Source: Cladorrhinum sp. PSN259 (Eukaryota > Ascomycota > Sordariomycetes > Sordariales > Podosporaceae). Taken from it: DNA of 64,000 nucleotides. A model generated the notes under the pieces. That model was not told where the DNA came from. It searched no databases and was given only the letters and a program-made list of their open reading frames with translations. The stretch is taken from the NCBI GenBank assembly GCA_033725935.1, contig MU867065.1:372001-436000 (forward strand), written 5' to 3'. The position numbers were made by a program, and so were the translations under genes. This document shows, piece after piece, positions 1 to 10,067 of the stretch; the stretch's first letter is position 1; every line of letters begins with the position of its first letter.

Positions 1-1
1 C

Positions 2-97
2 GACGACGTGCCCTGGTCGAGGCGATCGATGTACCACATTCTGCGGCGACTCGGAGCTATGCGGAATCCCGGGCCTATGCGGCGTCTCCAGTTGTAA
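2..97 (+). CDS. possible 3' end of an upstream gene (partial)
   Basis: The first ~105 bases are GC-rich compared with the AT-rich DNA that follows. Frame 2 is open from the window edge to a TAA at 95-97, giving about 31 residues rich in Arg and Met with no recognisable motif. The base composition break just after the stop is what suggests coding sequence. Frame 1 is also open for longer (to about 291), so the frame choice is uncertain. The piece is too short to assign a function. Confidence 0.22.
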   Translation, partial: DDVPWSRRSMYHILRRLGAMRNPGPMRRLQL

Positions 98-1475
98 GCC
101 CTGGTGCGATTATTAGAATTGCCATCTTGATTGATGTACTAGTAACAAAAAAGCGACTTTTAACGGAACGAACACAGGAACACCGATCAACAAAACATGT
201 ATTTTGGAATTGCGCACAGAAGAACAGGGATGAAGGATTTGCTTACAAAGTGGGAGATGGCACTCAGCTGAGATCTACGGAGGTTGATTGACAGATGCAG
301 AAAGCGTCACCTGCGAAGAAAAGCGAAAGATTAAAAAGAAGAAGGAGGAGGAGAGACGAAACGGAGGGTAAAGGTATTTCCACTACCTAGGAAGGGGAAA
401 CGACTATAGTAGGTCCGGAACCTTCTTTTTCAGCCCGAGCCTTCACTGTCCATTGCTGTTTCTATAGTTGGTCTATTGCTATAAGGTACCAGATCCTTGC
501 AGCCGCAGCAGGAGCAGTATTAGAAGAATGAAATGGTAGTTATGGTTTGTACCCGGCCGAACAATGCAGAGATCAAACAAAGATTAAAAAAATCAGGTGA
601 TACCGCTGTGTGCATTTTGTATCTGCCTTACTGAATAGGGAAGCGTTCAGGTGTTTACAGTTAAATACATAGGGACCTGAGACAGTCCGAAGAAGATAGT
701 TTGATGGGATCGATGTCGTTGGTAACCATAAACATCAGACTGCTAGTTCTGCTCATGCTTCTAAAGGAATTTGAAGCGAAGACTATGCCCGGCCCCAGTT
801 ATTGATACGCTCAATGATCTGTACCTATGTTCGTGATGGCTTTACTCTCTTGTACCACACATAGATCAGCCTGGCCTCGTAGTACCGGCCCGGCAATATT
901 AGCTGTGCAATAAGGCCAGACACGCATTATTTGCGGCGACCAATGGGCCATGGGGAAACTCTGTCTCCCCATGGCATCCCAGTGTATTCACAATTTTAAA
1001 CCACCTCATGTTGTAGCTTCGCTCCAGTGATGATTGTCTCAACATGGATTGTGACTGGGTCATGAGGCGACATGGAAACCAAACCTTTCATCTTGCCCAC
1101 TCTGTTATTCCACCCATAGTGCCATAAGTACATGTCTTTCGTTGGGATGAATACGTCCTCGATGTTGTGTTGAAGCTTCCTTGTTGAGGTCGCAATCTTA
1201 TGTAATCAAGCTGGAACTTGGAAACCCATATCCTGGGTTCCCCGCTTCCAACTTTCACTGGCACTTGCACTTCAACAAACGACTCTTTGAAGGTGAAACC
1301 GATGGCAGTCCGGCGTGGAACGCAATATTCTAGTCTGGCTCACATCTTTAGAAGAGCAACAGATCCGGCAGCCCGCTGGACAAGCCCACAGTTTGTATCA
1401 GGTCCCACATCTACGAATCGCACGACAAAGCAACAACATCGTCAACAAACACGCGGACTGCATCTTACCTCAAAC
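98..1475. other. gene-free stretch, promoter of the methyltransferase gene
   Basis: About 1.4 kb without a supportable gene. The sequence is AT-rich with frequent stops in all frames. Short frames near 1088-1560 have non-ATG starts and no recognisable motif. The last few hundred bases presumably hold the promoter and leader of the methyltransferase that starts at 1476. I see no repeat or RNA gene here. Confidence 0.6.
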
Positions 1476-2300
1476 ATGTCGGCCAGCAAAAAGCCCGACT
1501 GGTCACCGAACCAATACCTCCTCTTCAAACAAGCCCGCGGGCGCGCCATTGACGACTTGATCGCTTACCTTGCGCGGTCTCTTCCAACCGCTCCATCCCG
1601 GATCATCGATCTTGGCTGCGGTCCCGGCAACAGCACCCAGTCACTCCTGACACAGTTCCCATCAGCAAACATTTCGGGCATCGACTCCTCCCCCGCCATG
1701 ATAGACGCGGCCAAGAAGGCCCTGCCGAATCTGGAGTTCTCACTCGCCGATTTGTCGTCGTATAACCCTCCCATCTCAGAAGATCAAAAACCAGCACTCC
1801 TCTTCTCCAACGCCGTATTCCACTGGCTCCCCTCCAGCCAGCGCATTCCCACCATATCCCGTCTCTTGCGCACTCTTAATTCCGGTGGTGTTCTGGCCTT
1901 CCAAGTTCCAGATAACTTCAACGAGCCTTCGCACCGTGCAATGAGGGAGACCGCAAACTCGCCCGAATTCGCATCGTATTACAAAGGTCAACCCAAACCA
2001 GAGCTAGATCCCATCGAGTCGGCGGGCGAGTATTACGACGCGCTAAAGGGGGATTGCGCGCACGTCGAAATTTGGCAGACTCGGTATCAGCATGTTCTCG
2101 AGAACCACGGCGAGATTGTCGAGTGGGTGCGCGGGACGGGACTGATGCCGTTTCTGAGTCGTTTGCCGGACGAGGGAGGGGTAAAGGAGAAATTTGCAGA
2201 GGAGTATAGGAAGCGGTTGGCACAGAGTTATGAATTACTGAAGGACGGAAAAGTCATGTTGACGTACCCTAGATTATTTGTTGTTGCTTTTCGGCGGTGA
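1476..2300 (+). CDS. Tam-like SAM-dependent methyltransferase (trans-aconitate methyltransferase family)
   Basis: A single-exon gene of 274 residues. The start ATG at 1476 sits in a good fungal context (caaacATGtc). The reading frame extends further upstream, but only through TTG or GTG codons. The class I SAM-binding motif I is clear at about residues 45-55 (IIDLGCGPGNST), followed by an acidic residue after the second strand (GIDSS). Near residue 110 the sequence FSNAVFHWLP is the 'N-A-x-x-H-W' block typical of trans-aconitate 2-methyltransferases. The N-terminal W-x-P-x-x-Y-x-x-F pattern also fits that family, whose bacterial members are about 250 residues. By family it would methylate a small carboxylic acid using S-adenosylmethionine in the cytosol, but the substrate cannot be read from sequence. 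Nothing ties it to the NRPS locus 22 kb away. Confidence 0.88.
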   Translation: MSASKKPDWSPNQYLLFKQARGRAIDDLIAYLARSLPTAPSRIIDLGCGPGNSTQSLLTQFPSANISGIDSSPAMIDAAKKALPNLEFSLADLSSYNPPISEDQKPALLFSNAVFHWLPSSQRIPTISRLLRTLNSGGVLAFQVPDNFNEPSHRAMRETANSPEFASYYKGQPKPELDPIESAGEYYDALKGDCAHVEIWQTRYQHVLENHGEIVEWVRGTGLMPFLSRLPDEGGVKEKFAEEYRKRLAQSYELLKDGKVMLTYPRLFVVAFRR

Positions 2301-3157
2301 AGTTGATGCCGATTCATACGGCGTCGCGTCATTCGGGAGGGTGTCTGGGAATCTGGAATTTGGAAATTGAGGACAACCCGGCGGGGAACTGATAGCCGAA
2401 CCGTTCGAACCCGAATGGGGAATGTGGGTAAGGAACGGGAAGTGGGTTGGGGGCTGAGGATGATGACTGTGGCTCATGCAATCTTCCATCGACCGACCTA
2501 CATACCTCACTTACCTTTAGCAATGGGAAGTAAATTCAGTATATCAGATGAATAGAAATCCTGTGATTAGCTTTCATGCAACTTGTGCACTTGGATTGCG
2601 TAAACGACCCTAAAAGCTTAAAAGTTGGGAAGAGTATCCGGAGGTGAAAGGGATCACCAGGCTGAGCCACAATTGAGGACATCTTCTTTGCGGGCTGTCC
2701 TCAGTGGGCCAATGCAACCATCGGAACCAATAAGCTTTCCTAACGGAAATCAGCCCTGTAAGAGGTCTCCAACATTGCGGGGGCGCAGGCAGAGCCAAGC
2801 GGCCGGTTTGCAGGGGGTCTGACGGCTTTGGAACTGGTCGCAACGGGTGCGCTGAGGACGTCTTTTAAACTGGCTTGGTCCCTTTTGCGTCCAGGGTCTG
2901 ACTTTCTCTCTTTTTTCCTCCTCACCCTGTTTTTCGCAACCTTAGGTATCAACACATTTTTGAGTTGTTGCCTGTGTTTGTGCATACTTTCGCCCAGTTT
3001 TGTCAATTTCTCCAATCAACAAGTCCATCGATAATTTCTCACGCCGCGTCAATTCCGACTCGCTACTGGTGCGCTAACAAACGGAAAACGCTCCTTGACC
3101 CCCTCCATAATACTAACACAATGAATTCAGATCATCCTGTTCAGCTTTCTGGTGCCT
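2301..3157. other. intergenic stretch after the methyltransferase
   Basis: Roughly 850 bases without a convincing gene. Near 2890-3120 the DNA becomes pyrimidine-rich on the plus strand and ends in an ATG in good context at 3121 (aacacaATGaa), which looks like a fungal promoter and leader. That frame closes after only 24 codons, so either it is a short upstream ORF or splicing joins it to the open frame that follows at 3158. Confidence 0.45.
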
Positions 3158-3880
3158 ATGGCCCTTCAAGATGCACACCAGCACGGCCCTCATGAGTACA
3201 TGGTGGACAAGCTCGAGTCTCACAATTTCTGGTTTTGCCATATCTACAACGTGACAAGGGTTCTTGACAAAATGTCATCCGTCATTATAAACGTCCAGCC
3301 AACGCCTAGGTCGCGCCATCCCGTGCACGACATAGAAATCCAAGGTCGTCCCCGTCAATACAAGACGTCCAACACGGCCGGCCACTCGGTCATGGTCCCG
3401 TCGCCCCCGCCTACCATGGATATCTTCTTCCATGGCCGTGCCCCCCGTCATCGGGAATGGACAGCCACGGCCTCATCTCCCGGCCTCAACCTGGTCAAAA
3501 AGGCCATGTTCCGGTCCCGACTGCCAGTTGTGCAGAACGTACCCTCCCCGGACAAGCGGCTTGACAATGCCGAGATCTCGCCGTCTCGAATCGCCTGTCA
3601 ACATTCATTTTCCGAATACTCCCCGCAGCCTTCCGCCCGGATCAACGCCTTCACGTTATTGGCCACTACCGAGACGCTCCAAGGCCCGTGTTCAACTACG
3701 CGATTATATCGCCGCTGCGAATCATCGGATACTCGACAACAGCCCGTGAAGATGCGATCAAAAAACATATCGGCCACGCCGGACAATGCGCCAACAGGAG
3801 CACTCCTGCCGACTCTTCAGTCTTGGCTCGCTGACCCATGTACTGACCTGCGGCCTTCTGATCTCATATGCTTGCTCTAA
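3158..3880 (+). CDS. hypothetical protein, doubtful
   Basis: An open frame of 240 codons from an ATG at 3158. Codon third positions lean towards C and G in the first two thirds, as expected for coding DNA in this genome, but the protein shows no recognisable domain, is basic and rich in Pro, Ser and Thr, and has no signal peptide or membrane segment. A better-placed ATG lies at 3121 in another frame, so the true product may be spliced differently. It could equally be part of the long leader of the zinc-finger gene downstream. I do not assign a function. Confidence 0.27.
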   Translation: MALQDAHQHGPHEYMVDKLESHNFWFCHIYNVTRVLDKMSSVIINVQPTPRSRHPVHDIEIQGRPRQYKTSNTAGHSVMVPSPPPTMDIFFHGRAPRHREWTATASSPGLNLVKKAMFRSRLPVVQNVPSPDKRLDNAEISPSRIACQHSFSEYSPQPSARINAFTLLATTETLQGPCSTTRLYRRCESSDTRQQPVKMRSKNISATPDNAPTGALLPTLQSWLADPCTDLRPSDLICLL

Positions 3881-4342
3881 GAAATGCCCTCGGGCCTCTG
3901 GAGTCATGTATAGCGTCGGTGATGTTTACCTTTTTGAGTTTTACTTCCTTCCACTTGCTCTTGAAAGGATAATGAGAGCATATCCGCTTCTTACTCACAG
4001 CTTTTTTTCTTCTTTCTTTTCTCTCATAGAAGTTTTGTGGGAAGCTCGTTCGTTCTTCTAGGTTGTTTCCGGCGGATGGCACATTTCAAGGCAGCTGGTT
4101 TGCGCAGACGATGATACTCTTGCTTGGAAGAGTGAAGGTTTCGGTGAGACCTTCCGACCTTTGGACTACGTCGTAAAACTGGTCCCTGTCTGCTCGCGCT
4201 ACCCAACCTGCTGTCTTGACAAAGACCCAAACAATTGCCAAACCACTTCAACAACAACTACAACAACCAACCTAAAACCGAACGCTGCCAGCTCGAGAGA
4301 GCGTATATCCAACTCACGAACTCCGTGAGTTGGGCACCCACT
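3881..4342. other. probable promoter and leader of the zinc-finger gene
   Basis: About 460 bases with no gene. A T-rich run around 4003-4025 and a CA-rich stretch from 4200 to 4265 (caacaacaacta-type) precede the ATG at 4343. CA-rich leaders are common just upstream of fungal start codons. Reading upstream in the zinc-finger frame is open back to a TTG at 4235, but there is no ATG before 4343. Confidence 0.5.
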
Positions 4343-5299
4343 ATGACCAATACCTTTTACACCCACCCTCACTCCCCTTCCTTCCCCTCTGAGGAGGAAG
4401 GGGAGTGGGTCCTCCAATGGGTCCCCAAGAACACTGCCGCGCCTACCTCCCAAGCCGGCACCCCCGAGAACCAATCCATCAACAACTCCTTTACCAACCA
4501 GTTCGACACACTTGATACTTTCGACACCTTTGCGCCGACCTCTTCCGTGGCATGGGATCAGGCAATGATGGGCCAGTTCGATAGCTTCTATTCATCCTCA
4601 ACCAGCCCATCATCTTCATCAATGAACGAGCTCAGCAGCCAGTTTACTGACAGCCCGGTAGAAGCTCTTTTGGAAGACTTCACTGTGGACCTGGCGCTGC
4701 TGAACTCGACATTCGAGAGTTTCAACCAAATGGCCTCGTCAGAAGCAAGCAACCTTCCCGTTGATCTTTTTGCCAACGTGGATATGGACTTTGACTTGTC
4801 CGAGTTTGGCCTTGAGTTGGATCTTGCGCCTGAAGTTACCGGGGCTTTCCCGCCATCTGACATTGTCAGCCCGGCTTCTTCAATGCACGGCGCTATGGAC
4901 AACTTTATCTACAGTCCATCCCTGGCTGCCCCAACACCAGAGGTTTTCACCCCTTCTGGTGCCACATCTACCTCACCTACCTCCTCCGCCTCCGTACCTC
5001 CACTACCATCAGCTCAATCCTTCCCTTGCTCAGAATCCCACTGCACCCAGACCTTCGACAAGATCCCCGACCTTAGGCGACACGAGCGCAAGCATCGCAA
5101 GCCATTCCGTTGCGAGATCTGCGACAAGGGGCACCTAGACAAGCGTGCCCTCGGCCGTCACCTCTGGGCACAACATCCCGAGCATGCTCAAAAGACCAAC
5201 ACGCGCTCGGAGCAAACCAAGTGCCCAGAGTGTGACTACGAGGGCCGAGCAGACAATGTCGCCAGGCACATGAAGCGGCATTCCAAGAGCAAGCGATAA
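4343..5299 (+). CDS. C2H2 zinc-finger protein, probable transcription factor
   Basis: A single-exon gene of 318 residues. The first ATG of the frame is at 4343. The first ~220 residues are acidic and rich in Ser, Thr and Pro, with repeated Asp/Phe patches (FDTLDTFDTF), resembling an activation region. Three C2H2 fingers lie at the C-terminus: finger 1 with Cys229, Cys234, His247, His251; finger 2 with Cys257, Cys260, His273, His278; finger 3 with Cys294, Cys297, His309, His313. The protein ends five residues later in a basic SKSKR. This organisation, an acidic N-terminus with terminal fingers, is typical of sequence-specific nuclear regulators in filamentous fungi. Its targets are unknown. 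It is more than 11 kb from the transporter-NRPS pair, so a role as cluster regulator is only a possibility. Confidence 0.85.
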   Translation: MTNTFYTHPHSPSFPSEEEGEWVLQWVPKNTAAPTSQAGTPENQSINNSFTNQFDTLDTFDTFAPTSSVAWDQAMMGQFDSFYSSSTSPSSSSMNELSSQFTDSPVEALLEDFTVDLALLNSTFESFNQMASSEASNLPVDLFANVDMDFDLSEFGLELDLAPEVTGAFPPSDIVSPASSMHGAMDNFIYSPSLAAPTPEVFTPSGATSTSPTSSASVPPLPSAQSFPCSESHCTQTFDKIPDLRRHERKHRKPFRCEICDKGHLDKRALGRHLWAQHPEHAQKTNTRSEQTKCPECDYEGRADNVARHMKRHSKSKR

Positions 5300-5805
5300 G
5301 GAGAGCTGGTGTATAACATACTGGGAGGTTCAAAAGTGGTGGTTGTTTGATGCTATCGAATCTCGGGAAGTGTTCTTTCTCTCCTCCTTTTTCTATACCT
5401 TGTTCGTGTGTTTATAATCTCTGTTTTCCTTTTTTATTTTTTCTTTTCTACACAGCGTTTTGTGCTTTGGTGTATTTTGGGTAAACTCCCATGTTTTGTT
5501 TTCTTGATGAAGGAGAATATAAAAGCTTGGGTTGGATCAGTGAGGATCGCGGCGGATACGGACACATGGATAGTCTTTAGATGACGCTTGCTTGATACGA
5601 ACAATATAAACACATAAAAATTTATCTCTCTGTGGTTCCTCTTACAAGGTGAATGATCTCTGATTGGAAAGAGATGAGAATGTCATCGCGGCGGTGGCAT
5701 TCCAATGTTGAAGCTCCCTGAAGTCTTGAGGAATCGGTCGATCGGCTTGGCAAAAATGGAACAAAGTGGAGAAAATCATGTTGCAAAAAAATTCTGTGGT
5801 TTTGA
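5300..5805. other. 3' region of the zinc-finger gene
   Basis: About 500 bases with no gene. The segment 5380-5470 is strongly T-rich, as expected for a fungal 3' untranslated region. The end near 5785 carries the T-run terminator of the minus-strand tRNA. No open frame here has a convincing start or motif. Confidence 0.55.
5785..5791 (-). terminator. RNA polymerase III terminator of tRNA-Asp
   Basis: Seven A residues on the plus strand read as T7 on the minus strand, 15 bases downstream of the tRNA 3' end. A run of four or more T is the normal Pol III stop signal. Confidence 0.8.
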
Positions 5806-5886
5806 CTCTCCCGCCGGGAATTGAACCCGGGTCCCGAGCGTTGTTGGGATGACAAGCTCATATACTAACCACTATACTACGGAAGA
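5806..5886 (-). tRNA. tRNA-Asp (anticodon GTC) with a 9-nt intron
   Basis: The minus strand folds as a full cloverleaf of 72 nt plus an intron. The acceptor stem TCTTCCG pairs with CGGGAGA (one T-G pair), with discriminator G at 5806. The D arm GTAT-AGTGGTTA-GTAT matches eukaryotic tRNA-Asp. The anticodon stem TGAGC/GCTCG encloses the loop TTGTCA-C, with anticodon GTC at 5851-5853. The T arm is CCGGG-TTCAATT-CCCGG. Nine extra bases (tcccaacaa, plus-strand 5841-5849) lie between positions 37 and 38, the canonical site of nuclear tRNA introns. Internal A and B boxes are intact and a T7 terminator follows. This is a functional-looking Pol III gene that decodes GAC/GAU. Confidence 0.93.
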
Positions 5887-7189
5887 TGAGCAGGTGTTTG
5901 CACCTGTCGTAGGAAGGTTGGGAGAGCCAGCGGGCATTGAGCATTTTACACCAATCATGTGTTTGGAACACTGGGAGAAAAAAGGAGACCGTTGTTAGGG
6001 GTCATCATAAGAATTAAGGGGGTTGCACAACATTTTGAAGCAGAATTTGCTGTTGACCTATCACTTAACTCTCTCAATAAGGTTCCGATAATCTGCAAAC
6101 GCGTTATTGATCATGAGGCTCAGACTCAGCTGTGAAGGATGTTGACTTCGCCTCAGACAGTCCCTTCAATTTATTCCCGGCAGTTCAACCGTTACTACCG
6201 ACGACCCCTACGCCGCAGAGCCTTGTCTTGGCTCCGATACTCATCTGCACAAAAGTCCGCAGCATCCGATCGACGGTCGGGTGTGTGTCTGCTTCCAGGT
6301 TGTGAAATACCTACTGGGTTCAAAGATTCCCTTTCCACAGCCTTATCAAGGATCATCAACTGCACTCAGGCTGCACTACTGTGACTTTGCGGCAGCTAGC
6401 ATGGATGCCTGGGCCCTGAAATAAAGCACCAAGCCCTCGAACTAATGCATAGACTCCCTGCAGAGCGCTTGGTTCATATACACTTCGATCCAATGAGCGC
6501 TTGTCAGTTTGGTTTCTTTTGACAGGGATCTCAGCAGAATTTCCTATTTCAAATAAAAAAAATTTTTTACTAGTCTAATTGCTTGGCTGTTGAGCGGACA
6601 ATTTGGTGCTGAGGTTTTTGCGCAAACGAACGTTCAGGGGGCTCGCTCGAAGTGTAACCCCAGGATGGCTAATTCCTACCAGGCCGGCGTAGCATCGTAA
6701 TATAGAGTAGGTAATCCCCCTTATAATTTCCACCACACAGTCACACTGTGGGGTTTGTGGCGCTAAGAGCACGGTGGAAAAGAGTTTATATTGGTGTGTT
6801 GTGTACACAGGTGCCCTCTACCCTCAACACACCATGGTGTTCCTGTATCAGGCTCAGGCTGTTCCGCTAGATTCCTACACCAGGCTCCTGGGGTTCTCCA
6901 TCCCGGGACTGGAGCGCGCTCCAGGTCTCGGCCCTGGTGGAGGGTGTGGGAGCACCACACCCCGGAATCACCATGGTGTTTGGGGTTGCACACACCTCGC
7001 TCCTGATGTGGCTCAGTAATCTAGTCTATCCACCATATTCAACAGACGTATACGGGATACACCCAGTATATTAAATCATGTCTTATTTCCTACTTTTGAT
7101 GCTGATGCCTTCACCACCGCCGTCTCCTCTTATTTTTCTTCAAAGTCCACCCGCAACTACCTTGAATTACCAAGATAACCTGGGCAACA
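5887..7189. other. intergenic stretch with a palindrome cluster near its end
   Basis: About 1.3 kb without a supported gene. The first 850 bases are unremarkable and AT-rich, including an A/T run at about 6550-6567. From about 6790 to 7000 the DNA turns GC-rich and is full of palindromes (listed separately). The leader of the HET gene follows. Frames of up to about 80 codons in this interval have no motif. Confidence 0.5.
6793..6997. repeat. imperfect fold-back / palindrome cluster
   Basis: A ~205-bp GC-rich island holds a perfect 16-bp palindrome CTGGAGCGCGCTCCAG at 6909-6924, near the middle. It is flanked by two copies of CACCATGGTG (within 6829-6840 and at 6969-6978), themselves palindromic. 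The outer ends GGTGTGTT (6793) and the reverse complement of GTTGCACACACCT (6985-6997) also match imperfectly. The arms are of unequal length, so this is a loose fold-back rather than a clean terminal inverted repeat. It could be a decayed miniature transposon or a regulatory array for the HET gene. Confidence 0.45.
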
Positions 7190-9523
7190 ATGGCACTCCC
7201 TCTGCTCCCCTCCAGACTTCTAACCCACGACGGCACCGGCACCTTCTTCGTCATCGATCCCCGCGCATATAACGTCTCAGAATTCGACATCATCTCCTAC
7301 CGCTGGGGCACTCCCGCAGAACCGCCATACAGATGCGACGTGGTCGGCGCAGACTGGGACGTGACCATATCACTCTCAAAACTCTCCCAAATTAAACACC
7401 TCATGCTCACGGCGAACATCAAGTACCTCTGGTGCGACTGCGTGTGCATAAACCAATCTAACCAGATAGAAAAATCCCACGAGATCGCAAACATGTACCA
7501 GTACTACATGTCTGCCTCAAAGTGTCACATCCTGCTGGATATGGACGACGGGCAAGTCTGGAATCCGCAGCAGATTGTGGACAACTTCCGGCTGGTGGAC
7601 CACGTGCGCACCAACATTGGCGGGTCGGAATTCGCTACGGGCTCGACGAGGCTGAAGGAGGATGTCATGAGGTTGTTGGATTCCTGGGCCGAAGTCAAGG
7701 AGTGGGCGTTCCCCGTCCCGAAAAACACGGTAAGGTCTGCGGGCGTCGAGCTGGGCCTGCTGAACTGCTATTCAACTTCGGCAAAGTACGTGAGGGGCGT
7801 TTTTAGAAATCTGTACTTTTCTCGTGTTTGGACGTTCCAGGAGATGTTGCTGGGGAAGAATATTATCATGTGGGGAGTTGGTATGTCACAATCCGAGGGG
7901 ACGGTTGGCGTGAATGATACGTGTGATATGCAGTGCATAGGTGCTCTGCAGACGTGGATGGACTTGGCGATTGATGCGACGGATAAAGCTGTGAAGCTGT
8001 ACGATTGGATCGACGAAGTCAGGGTCGTCAAGAACCCGAGCTCGGTGAATGCCATCTTGAGCTGCATAGGGGAGGACAAGCTCATGCTGGAGGTGCTGCA
8101 GACTCAGGTGAAGGGTATTGACTCCGCCAGGACGGATATCATCAGTGGAGGACCGGAGTGGTGGAGACAGAATTACAAGGGGGTCGCGAATGTTTTCTCG
8201 GCCGTGTCGATTACGCCCCGGGAGTCCACCAGTCAGGCTGATTTGTTTCGGGGTCTGTTGGGGGTGTTTGCGAATCTGTTTACCCCGGATGAGATCGCGA
8301 CTCAGATGGGCGGGGACGACATGGATGCTATTTCATTTGCTTTCTTCAAACAGTTGAGCATCAAGACTGAGCGAGCTTGGACGAGGTTGGCGCTTAGTAA
8401 CAGGGAGAGGACGGGGCCTTTCAGCTGGATTCCTGTCGTGCCCAAGCAGGATCGGCTGATGACGACTGATTTATTCGCCGGGGTGGTTAACTTGGGAGAG
8501 TTCAAAAACAACTCGAAAAAAGGGCCCCTGATCAGAACCATGGCGATGACCGGACTTCTTGGCGTTCCAAAGGAGTACATGAAGGTTTCTTTTCGCAAGA
8601 ATGAGAAGGACAAGCCGGGATTTCATTTTCAGTTCAGGGGTTGTAATGGTGGGAGGGCCTTGCGGACCGGCAAGTTCATGAGCACGCAGCCGATACCTGT
8701 CAATGACACGGTACACAATGTCTTTGGGGACCAGACGGGGAGAGCACTAGTCGAATGTGCCACCGTGTTGGGCTTTTTACTTGATCCAGGTTCGGAAATC
8801 GTCAGTTACAGACAAAGGCTGCTCTACAAGCTTATGCCCTTTTGGTCTGTCTCGGACCGCAGTGCGAAGCCGCCAAACTGGGTGGATAGATGCGTCAGTG
8901 GGACGCCATGGGAGAGCCCTGCGCCAGAGTTTACGAGGGTGCACAACATGTCAATGAAGTACGAGTTCTCCTCGATCACTCATTGCCGATCTCGGCTCCA
9001 CAACGACACCACAGCGAGCATCACCTGCGAGCTTTTGCTCAACTGTGGCTGCCGGCTTATCGGGCCTTTTTCTCTCATGATGGGAGCTCTCACAGCGGTC
9101 AATGGAAGTTTCCTGGGTGATGTCTCGGCTCGGTTGGATCAAGACAGCAGAATCGTGCTGAGCGATGGCCTAGGACTGGTGCAGGTTGGAGACGTGGGAA
9201 AGGCCTTCAAGCTCGTTGCCTTTGGTGGTGATTCTGAAGCGCACTTGAAGCATGCCGTAGCTTGTAGGAAGACAAGAGAAAGCAAGCCTGTTATTCATAT
9301 ACCCCCGCTGGCTTGGCCGACTGGACGGGCGCTAGTGAATATTGACTTTTACCACGGCATGACAGATAGTATGACGAGGGATTATGGTTATGTTCACACT
9401 GGCGGGTCGGGAAATCTGTTGATCTGTAGGAATAATCCGTTGGGTGATTATGGGATCATTGGCGTTTGCATCGATGAATACATGGTAAACAAGAAGGGAC
9501 AGAAGGCAGTGACGATACGGTAG
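7190..9523 (+). CDS. HET-domain (heterokaryon incompatibility-type) protein
   Basis: A single-exon gene of 777 residues starting at the ATG at 7190 (gcaacaATGg, a good context). The three hallmark blocks of the fungal HET domain are visible: FDIISYRWG at residues 32-40, LWCDCVCINQ at 80-89, and RVWTFQEMLLGK at 212-223. HET domains trigger programmed cell death after non-self recognition when genetically different hyphae fuse. Most genomes carry many such genes with unknown partners. The remaining ~550 residues show no NACHT, WD40, ankyrin or other recognised module, so this is a stand-alone HET protein. It lies alone on its strand between a tRNA and a lineage-specific coiled-coil gene, as expected for a fast-evolving region. 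A frame starting at an ATG at 7078 overlaps the start in another frame and could act as an upstream ORF. Confidence 0.93.
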   Translation: MALPLLPSRLLTHDGTGTFFVIDPRAYNVSEFDIISYRWGTPAEPPYRCDVVGADWDVTISLSKLSQIKHLMLTANIKYLWCDCVCINQSNQIEKSHEIANMYQYYMSASKCHILLDMDDGQVWNPQQIVDNFRLVDHVRTNIGGSEFATGSTRLKEDVMRLLDSWAEVKEWAFPVPKNTVRSAGVELGLLNCYSTSAKYVRGVFRNLYFSRVWTFQEMLLGKNIIMWGVGMSQSEGTVGVNDTCDMQCIGALQTWMDLAIDATDKAVKLYDWIDEVRVVKNPSSVNAILSCIGEDKLMLEVLQTQVKGIDSARTDIISGGPEWWRQNYKGVANVFSAVSITPRESTSQADLFRGLLGVFANLFTPDEIATQMGGDDMDAISFAFFKQLSIKTERAWTRLALSNRERTGPFSWIPVVPKQDRLMTTDLFAGVVNLGEFKNNSKKGPLIRTMAMTGLLGVPKEYMKVSFRKNEKDKPGFHFQFRGCNGGRALRTGKFMSTQPIPVNDTVHNVFGDQTGRALVECATVLGFLLDPGSEIVSYRQRLLYKLMPFWSVSDRSAKPPNWVDRCVSGTPWESPAPEFTRVHNMSMKYEFSSITHCRSRLHNDTTASITCELLLNCGCRLIGPFSLMMGALTAVNGSFLGDVSARLDQDSRIVLSDGLGLVQVGDVGKAFKLVAFGGDSEAHLKHAVACRKTRESKPVIHIPPLAWPTGRALVNIDFYHGMTDSMTRDYGYVHTGGSGNLLICRNNPLGDYGIIGVCIDEYMVNKKGQKAVTIR

Positions 9524-10067
9524 TGAATTCAAACAAGCGGCATTGTTCCTAACTTTCTTTCGAACGTGAATGACCGTGACCTCCATGGCAAACAGTCAAG
9601 GCAGCCGGGCACCTTGATGACTGGCACCTGCCACGTTGATATCACCCAACCTCCATCGCACCTTCCTTCCAGATCCTCAACATCCATTCTAAGGTGGGCT
9701 GGAGCTATGACCGCTCAGAGCTAGGTCCCACGTTCCTTCCTATTGTTCTTTTCAAAGATAGGGCATTGAAGCAGTTGAGATGAATTGCGTTCTGCCAGTT
9801 GCCTACCGACTGACCGACCACACCTTTCCTTCTCAATTATAAAGGGCTCTCTTTCCTCCCACCTTTCCTTTCCTTCAACTTTTCCACTTCCAACCACTTC
9901 TCTCGGCTACTTCCAAATCTCCTCCCACCTTTCTTTTCCCTTGACACGACTTCTCACCGCTGCTGCTCCCTCTATCATTGAGCTTGCGCTAAGTAAGTAC
10001 AACATCGCGAGTTGCAGTCGCTTTTGCGATTTTCTCCTTCCTTCTTCCGTCTTCCCTTTTTCCTTTG

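Noticed and set aside
2390..2430. T-arm-like sequence suggesting a second tRNA
   Set aside because: The gttcgaac string is only a short palindrome; no acceptor or anticodon stems can be paired around it.
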